DNA of 64,000 nt from Plasmopara viticola (lineage: Eukaryota > Oomycota > Peronosporomycetes > Peronosporales > Peronosporaceae). The first letter of the stretch is position 1. Every line of letters starts with the position of its first letter. The DNA lies in NCBI GenBank assembly GCA_001695595.3, contig MBPM02000028.1, positions 496,001 to 560,000 of the forward strand, written 5' to 3'. Shown here piece by piece: positions 59,557-64,000 of this stretch. A program made the position numbers and the translations under genes. The notes beneath the pieces were generated by a model, which did not search any database, was not told the origin of the DNA, and saw only the letters and a list, made by a program, of their open reading frames with translations.

Positions 59557-62500
59557 TTACATGCGGACGGTACTACCAAACAATTGCTGCATCAACTCGT
59601 CGTCTTGGCTCTTTTCCACGTCGCGCTGGTGCTGGAGCCGTTGAAACAGTTCCCCCAGCGCTTGGCTCTGGCCCTCGGCCACGCGTTCGAGGAACGACCC
59701 GTGGCCGCGATCAATGGGAAACGTCTCGTGAATGCGCTGGAGCAAGAACGCGTGGTGTTCCTTGCGGGCCACGGCACTCTCTTTTCGAAACTGCTGCACC
59801 GCGGCTTCAAACGTGCGGCTTTGACGGTGAATAATCTCGGTAATGGACAAGGTCGCGGACCCGTCGACGGCGTCGGCATCACGCGACCGTGCTCGCGGCA
59901 AGCGACGCGCATGGTCCAGTGCGTCGGGTCCGCGACGAGCCGAGCTGCTGCGTCGAGTCGATACCCCGTCCGCCTCGCCGACAGCACTCTCTTCACTCTC
60001 TTCACTGGCAATCGAGTCGTGGTCCGACGACACGTCGGCAAGCGACGACGCGGCTTCCTCCGACGCGTCTTCTGGACGCTCCTCGTCGACGTGGCCATCC
60101 TCCCCTCTCGTCTTGTACTCGCAATATTCAATCACCGACTCAATGTCCACGTACCGCGACGACGAGGCATCGCTCGGCGGTTTATACGTCTTTTTCTTCT
60201 CTTCGCCCAGCTTTCGCCGGATCTCGGCATCGAGTTTATCAATCACGGCATACAGCTCTTCATCCACGGTCGCCAAGCCGTTGAAATTGCGGTACGATTT
60301 GCTCATGGACGTCGTGATCGCCTCGCGATCTTCCAAATCGAGTTCAAACCACGTCAAACACGTCCGCTCCGTCGCGCGTTGGTTGTAAAAGTAGATGAAT
60401 TCATACGAATCCAACACGTAGCGGGCCAACCCCACGGCCGCCACTAACGAATTCTTGCCACCCAACTCTTCATAGCGACGAAAAAACCGATCCTTCTCTT
60501 CTTCAAACACGTAGCGTCGACTCCGTCGGCCTTCCAGTAGCTCGCCGCACGCTTCACTGAGCAGTAAAAGCTCCTTTTTGCTCCAATTCGCCGCCGCGTA
60601 CTTTTCCGGTCGGGTCCCGCCACTCCTCGTCTCGCCGTCCTTCATGCGTCCTTGTTTCCGCCGACTGCCGTCACTCTTATCACTGCCCTTTCGAGTCAGA
60701 ATCCGCGCTAACGCCTCGTACATGTCTTGAGTCAAGTCGAGGATCGTCTTGTTCCCCCACCGGCGAATCTCTTGCAACCGCTCGTCCGGAGTCAAGGCGA
60801 ACCACGCTTGACGGTCGCCACGCTCGCCAATGTACGCCGAGATGCCCAAGTAGGACGAATTCAACGCAATCATGCGGTTCTTGACACTAATCAACGTCCG
60901 CGTCCGATGCAACGGGCGTTGGCGTTTCGTAAACAAGGCGTACGTGTCATGCAACGCCGCCGTCAAGCGCGTGCCTTTCGTCGTCTCGACGGCTTCTTCC
61001 CACGCTTGAATCAAGCGCCAAAGCTCGTCGGGGGGCCAGTTCGTGCCCTTCTTGCCACCGCCCGGGCGACTGTCGTCCACGGCCTCGTCCGGACCCGACG
61101 CGTCCGAGTCCGAGGACCAAAACACGTCGGCTTTCTTCCGCGTCGACCGTGGCCGTAACGCAATGCCGTCCGAAGCAAAGTCCGCCACGGGCGACGGCCG
61201 GATCGGCGACGCGGCGCCAAGGAACGACGTTTTCGTGACCAACGCAAACATTTCGGCATCGAGGTCGACAAACTTGCTCGGGACGTTCGTGCACTGTTGG
61301 TACGCCCGCTTCTGGACCGCCGTCATGTCAAACCACGCGGGTTCCGACCGGTCGTCGTTGCACGCTTTAATGTACGAATACGACGCGAGGATGCAGCGCC
61401 ATTGCTGGGCCATACTGCGCAAATCCCGTCGAATCGGCGTGTCCGTGTCCCCTCGACTCTTGCGCCGCGCGACAAACGCGTCAAAGATCAAGCGTTCCCG
61501 GTCGCGGTGGGCCACGGCGTGGTCCATCGCCTCGTTCATGACATTGGCACACGCTTGGATCAGATCGAACGATTCGTCAGTGCTCCACTTTGGCCCTTTC
61601 ATGCCCTTCCCGTCGTCGCCGGCATCCACGCCACTCTTGCCTTTGGGGGACATGGGGAGACGGAGGTGGCGCAGCTCGGCGAGTTTCTCGTCCATCGCAA
61701 CGATGCGACCCAACGCTTCGTACATGTCGAGGGTCAGATCCACGGAATTCCGGTTTTTCCACGACCGGAGTAAACTCATGCGGGTATCCTCGGGCAGCGC
61801 GTGGTAACACGGCTCGCCTTTGGCCGCTTGCGACTCGTTAAAGGACGAAATGTGGGCGTACGATGACTTTAACGAGCTCCGTCGGGCCGCAAGCGCCGTG
61901 TCGTTGCGAACCGAGTACCCCCCTTGCAGTGCCACGAATTCCCGGTACATTTCTCGATTCAAAGACAAGCGGTCGGTCGGATCGCTCGCACACACGCGAC
62001 GCGCGGCCGTTTCCCACGCTTGGATCAAGACGGCGAGCTCGTGAATGTCCCACAAGAGACCGTTGGGAGCGTCCAAATGCACCTTGCGCTTGCGCTTGCC
62101 TCCCCATCGTCCAGGACTCTTTTGCACGGGGGCGTCCACTTCCTCAACGTCATCCGACGTGACGCCACGAGAGGCAACGGGCGGGTCCTCTTCGAGTGTA
62201 CTGTCCTCGACAGGACTGTCGTCCACTGGACTGTCCTCGACGGTAATTACGTCCATAGCTTGGTCATTGACGTCAGTGCCCAGTGCTGTCTTGGCATGGA
62301 GTTGGCTGACGGGTACCGAAGTGGGGTACGTCTCACGGGCTTGCATGAAAGGGACGGGACGAGGAAGCTGAGCCTTGTCCGTGGCTAAACCGGGCACGGG
62401 GTCGGCGGCAACACTTCTGACAGGAACGGGCAAAGGCGCAATAGCAGCCACGGACGGCTCTTTCGACGCCATCGCTTGCTCTTGTGCCGTCGAGGCCTCT

Positions 62501-63786
62501 GCAGCAACGCTCTCTTCCCCTTTGCCGTGCGGCATCGTATCAACAGGCCTCCTGTTCACCTGTTCTTGCGTCGAAATGAAGTGCGGCCTGTCGTTCGTCC
62601 CCGTCCCCGTCTCGGGCACGGTCTTGACCATCGTGCACTCGCTCCCCTTCGTCCCCTTTTCGTCTTCCCGATCCAGCATCCCTGGTAATTGCGACGCATA
62701 GAGTCCCTCGTCATTCGCGTCCTCCAGCCCAAGCAACGTGCCTTTCGCCTGCTTTACCAGCCGCCCACCCTTCCGTCCCGCGGCGACCGGGCCCGGTTTC
62801 ATCCCCGCGCCTTTCGTACGTCGTAAATCCTCCAACGCCACGGCTTGCGTATCCAAGGCAATGATCGTATGCAGCTTGGCATACATGTCTGCCGATAAAT
62901 CCAAGAGGTTGCCATTTTTCCACGACCGCAAGACGTTCAAGCGCGTGGCCACGGGCAAGTCAGTGAACTTGACGTCCCCACTCAGCTCTTGCATCTTGTC
63001 AAACGCTGCAATGCGCGAGTACGATTGTTTCAACACGCGGCGGCGCGTGGCCAAGCCCGACAAGTTGCGACTCGTCGGGCCCGTTTGCAGCGATGCAAAG
63101 TGCCGGTACATTTCATGCATGATCGACATGGGTTCGTTCGACGCGTTGGCACACACGGCCTCGACCGCGACCGTCCACGCTTCGAGCAGCTGCTCCATTT
63201 CCGCGACGGACCACGGAGTGCTCGACGCACGGATGGCGGCCGGTGGCTTGCGCTTGCCCAAGACGGTCGACGCGTCGGGCACGGGCGTGCTCGCCCGCGT
63301 CGGCCGCGCGTCCGTCCGCAGCGTCGTCGCGTCCTGCAGTTCCTTTTGACGGCGCCGGATCGGCACGACGGGCTCGTCGTCGCCGCCTTTGCTCACTATT
63401 CGCATCAGTCCTTGGTACATGACGGGCGTGATCTCGACGAGGCTCGAATTCACTTTTTTCCACGCACTCAAGAGGGCGAGGCGGTCCGACAGCGCCAAGT
63501 CGAAGAACGGCGCGAGGGCCTTGGCCTTCTGTTCACTGTCAAAGTCGCGGATGTAGAGGTACGAGAACTTGAGCGCACTGCGTTTACTCGTCAACGCCGC
63601 CTTGTTCCGTCGCGTCGTGCCGCCGCGGAACGCGACAAAGTGTTTAAACACCGCGTCGTGGAGCGTCGGGGCACTGGCGTCCCGCGGGCGCGACGTCGCG
63701 ACTTCCCACGCTTTGACGAGATCCCCAAACTCACTGAGGGTCCACGTGTTGGAACGGGGCGCGGTCGAGTCGTCACTGCTGGGCAT
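59557..63786 (-). CDS. large protein with six Myb/SANT-like modules
   Basis: An uninterrupted frame. I place the start at the ATG at 63786 (1409 residues), because the 48 codons before it cross a run of ten G and look like 5' UTR; an ATG at 63930 is the alternative. Six copies of a ~115-residue module lie at about 15-130, 192-309, 579-697, 734-850, 917-1030 and 1068-1183. Each opens with W and an acidic 'E...L..AW' helix (WDIHELAVLIQAWE, WSVAEMEQLLEAWT). Then comes 'LKxSYxxIxxF' (LKSSYAHISSF, LKQSYSRIAAF), and it closes with 'R...LRSWKN...DL..DMY..L..I'. The first half resembles trihelix/Myb-SANT DNA-binding folds. Linkers are acidic or Ser-rich, and residues ~1312-1405 are helical, with possible dimerisation. 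Modules 4 and 6 are the most diverged. GC content is far above the rest of the window. DNA binding is inference. Confidence 0.8.
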   Translation of the reverse strand: MPSSDDSTAPRSNTWTLSEFGDLVKAWEVATSRPRDASAPTLHDAVFKHFVAFRGGTTRRNKAALTSKRSALKFSYLYIRDFDSEQKAKALAPFFDLALSDRLALLSAWKKVNSSLVEITPVMYQGLMRIVSKGGDDEPVVPIRRRQKELQDATTLRTDARPTRASTPVPDASTVLGKRKPPAAIRASSTPWSVAEMEQLLEAWTVAVEAVCANASNEPMSIMHEMYRHFASLQTGPTSRNLSGLATRRRVLKQSYSRIAAFDKMQELSGDVKFTDLPVATRLNVLRSWKNGNLLDLSADMYAKLHTIIALDTQAVALEDLRRTKGAGMKPGPVAAGRKGGRLVKQAKGTLLGLEDANDEGLYASQLPGMLDREDEKGTKGSECTMVKTVPETGTGTNDRPHFISTQEQVNRRPVDTMPHGKGEESVAAEASTAQEQAMASKEPSVAAIAPLPVPVRSVAADPVPGLATDKAQLPRPVPFMQARETYPTSVPVSQLHAKTALGTDVNDQAMDVITVEDSPVDDSPVEDSTLEEDPPVASRGVTSDDVEEVDAPVQKSPGRWGGKRKRKVHLDAPNGLLWDIHELAVLIQAWETAARRVCASDPTDRLSLNREMYREFVALQGGYSVRNDTALAARRSSLKSSYAHISSFNESQAAKGEPCYHALPEDTRMSLLRSWKNRNSVDLTLDMYEALGRIVAMDEKLAELRHLRLPMSPKGKSGVDAGDDGKGMKGPKWSTDESFDLIQACANVMNEAMDHAVAHRDRERLIFDAFVARRKSRGDTDTPIRRDLRSMAQQWRCILASYSYIKACNDDRSEPAWFDMTAVQKRAYQQCTNVPSKFVDLDAEMFALVTKTSFLGAASPIRPSPVADFASDGIALRPRSTRKKADVFWSSDSDASGPDEAVDDSRPGGGKKGTNWPPDELWRLIQAWEEAVETTKGTRLTAALHDTYALFTKRQRPLHRTRTLISVKNRMIALNSSYLGISAYIGERGDRQAWFALTPDERLQEIRRWGNKTILDLTQDMYEALARILTRKGSDKSDGSRRKQGRMKDGETRSGGTRPEKYAAANWSKKELLLLSEACGELLEGRRSRRYVFEEEKDRFFRRYEELGGKNSLVAAVGLARYVLDSYEFIYFYNQRATERTCLTWFELDLEDREAITTSMSKSYRNFNGLATVDEELYAVIDKLDAEIRRKLGEEKKKTYKPPSDASSSRYVDIESVIEYCEYKTRGEDGHVDEERPEDASEEAASSLADVSSDHDSIASEESEESAVGEADGVSTRRSSSARRGPDALDHARRLPRARSRDADAVDGSATLSITEIIHRQSRTFEAAVQQFRKESAVARKEHHAFLLQRIHETFPIDRGHGSFLERVAEGQSQALGELFQRLQHQRDVEKSQDDELMQQLFGSTVRM

Positions 63787-64000
63787 GGCGACGCCGAGCC
63801 AACGCTTGGGTTTTCTTCGAGTCGGGTCGGGGGAGCCCACGAGATTTTCGGGAAAAAGGGGGGGGGGACTGGGATAAAATCCGAGGGTGTTTAAACACAT
63901 AAAAGGATGTGAATACTTTACTTGGACCATTTAAAACGTGGGGAAATATTGATGCACATGGTGAAAACATGGCGTAAGAGGGATAACGTGTGGTAAAATT
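63787..64000. other. presumed 5' region of the six-module gene
   Basis: Contains a run of ten G (63858-63867), the alternative in-frame ATG at 63930, and a return to AT-rich sequence at the window edge. No other feature is seen. Confidence 0.5.

Noticed and set aside
59584..60447. Long plus-strand frame of 287 codons under the six-module gene
   Set aside because: It is a shadow frame: high GC removes stop codons on the opposite strand. The minus-strand frame has the repeated modules.
62989..63894. 301-codon plus-strand Arg-rich frame
   Set aside because: Antisense shadow of the same GC-rich gene; composition is dominated by Arg and lacks any domain.

Overview
The window looks like nuclear DNA of an oomycete, most likely a Peronosporales plant pathogen (Phytophthora or downy mildew type). 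The evidence is an elicitin-like pseudogene at 23.86-24.66 kb (elicitins are specific to oomycetes), short GT-AG introns of 63-98 bp in otherwise intron-poor genes, an initiator-like promoter motif, and small islands of ordinary eukaryotic genes set in AT-rich DNA full of decayed transposons. I infer the group; the species cannot be read from the sequence.

Layout. 1-3.9 kb holds debris only: a PIF1/Helitron-type helicase fragment, a Ty3/gypsy protease fragment and perhaps an RTA1-like scrap. 3.9-12.2 kb is a compact housekeeping island: an INCENP-like chromosomal passenger protein with a SAP domain, a FYVE-GAF protein, an unrecognised serine-rich protein, 5-hydroxyisourate hydrolase, and a SAM-dependent methyltransferase that seems to be frameshifted. 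12.2-19.8 kb is retroelement debris. 19.8-22.3 kb carries two intact alternative oxidase genes in tandem. 22.3-48.6 kb is mostly gene-poor: the elicitin-like pseudogene, a 940-bp Mutator-like element with ~100-bp inverted ends, tandem repeats, a gypsy reverse transcriptase remnant, three SINE copies and a cluster of TGAGTCA sites before a decayed gene of unknown family. From 48.6 kb genes return: a 43-residue Cys-rich protein, a HAD-like hydrolase, a coiled-coil protein, an F-box/FIST protein (FBXO22-like), and a large GC-rich gene on the minus strand coding for six copies of a Trp-rich Myb/SANT-like module.

The clearest new structure is a dispersed element of 305-330 bp present five times (31.1, 31.9, 45.4, 50.3 and 57.6 kb). 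Each copy has perfect 12-14 bp target-site duplications, and most carry an (AATAC)n tail. It is a SINE family with recent-looking copies; two copies lie just upstream of genes in the same orientation as the gene.

The intact genes do not form one pathway. They cover mitosis (INCENP), membrane trafficking or signalling (FYVE), purine breakdown (HIUase), respiration (AOX), ubiquitin ligation (F-box/FIST) and probable DNA binding (the six-module protein). All frames, splice sites and motifs were read by eye; no database search was run.
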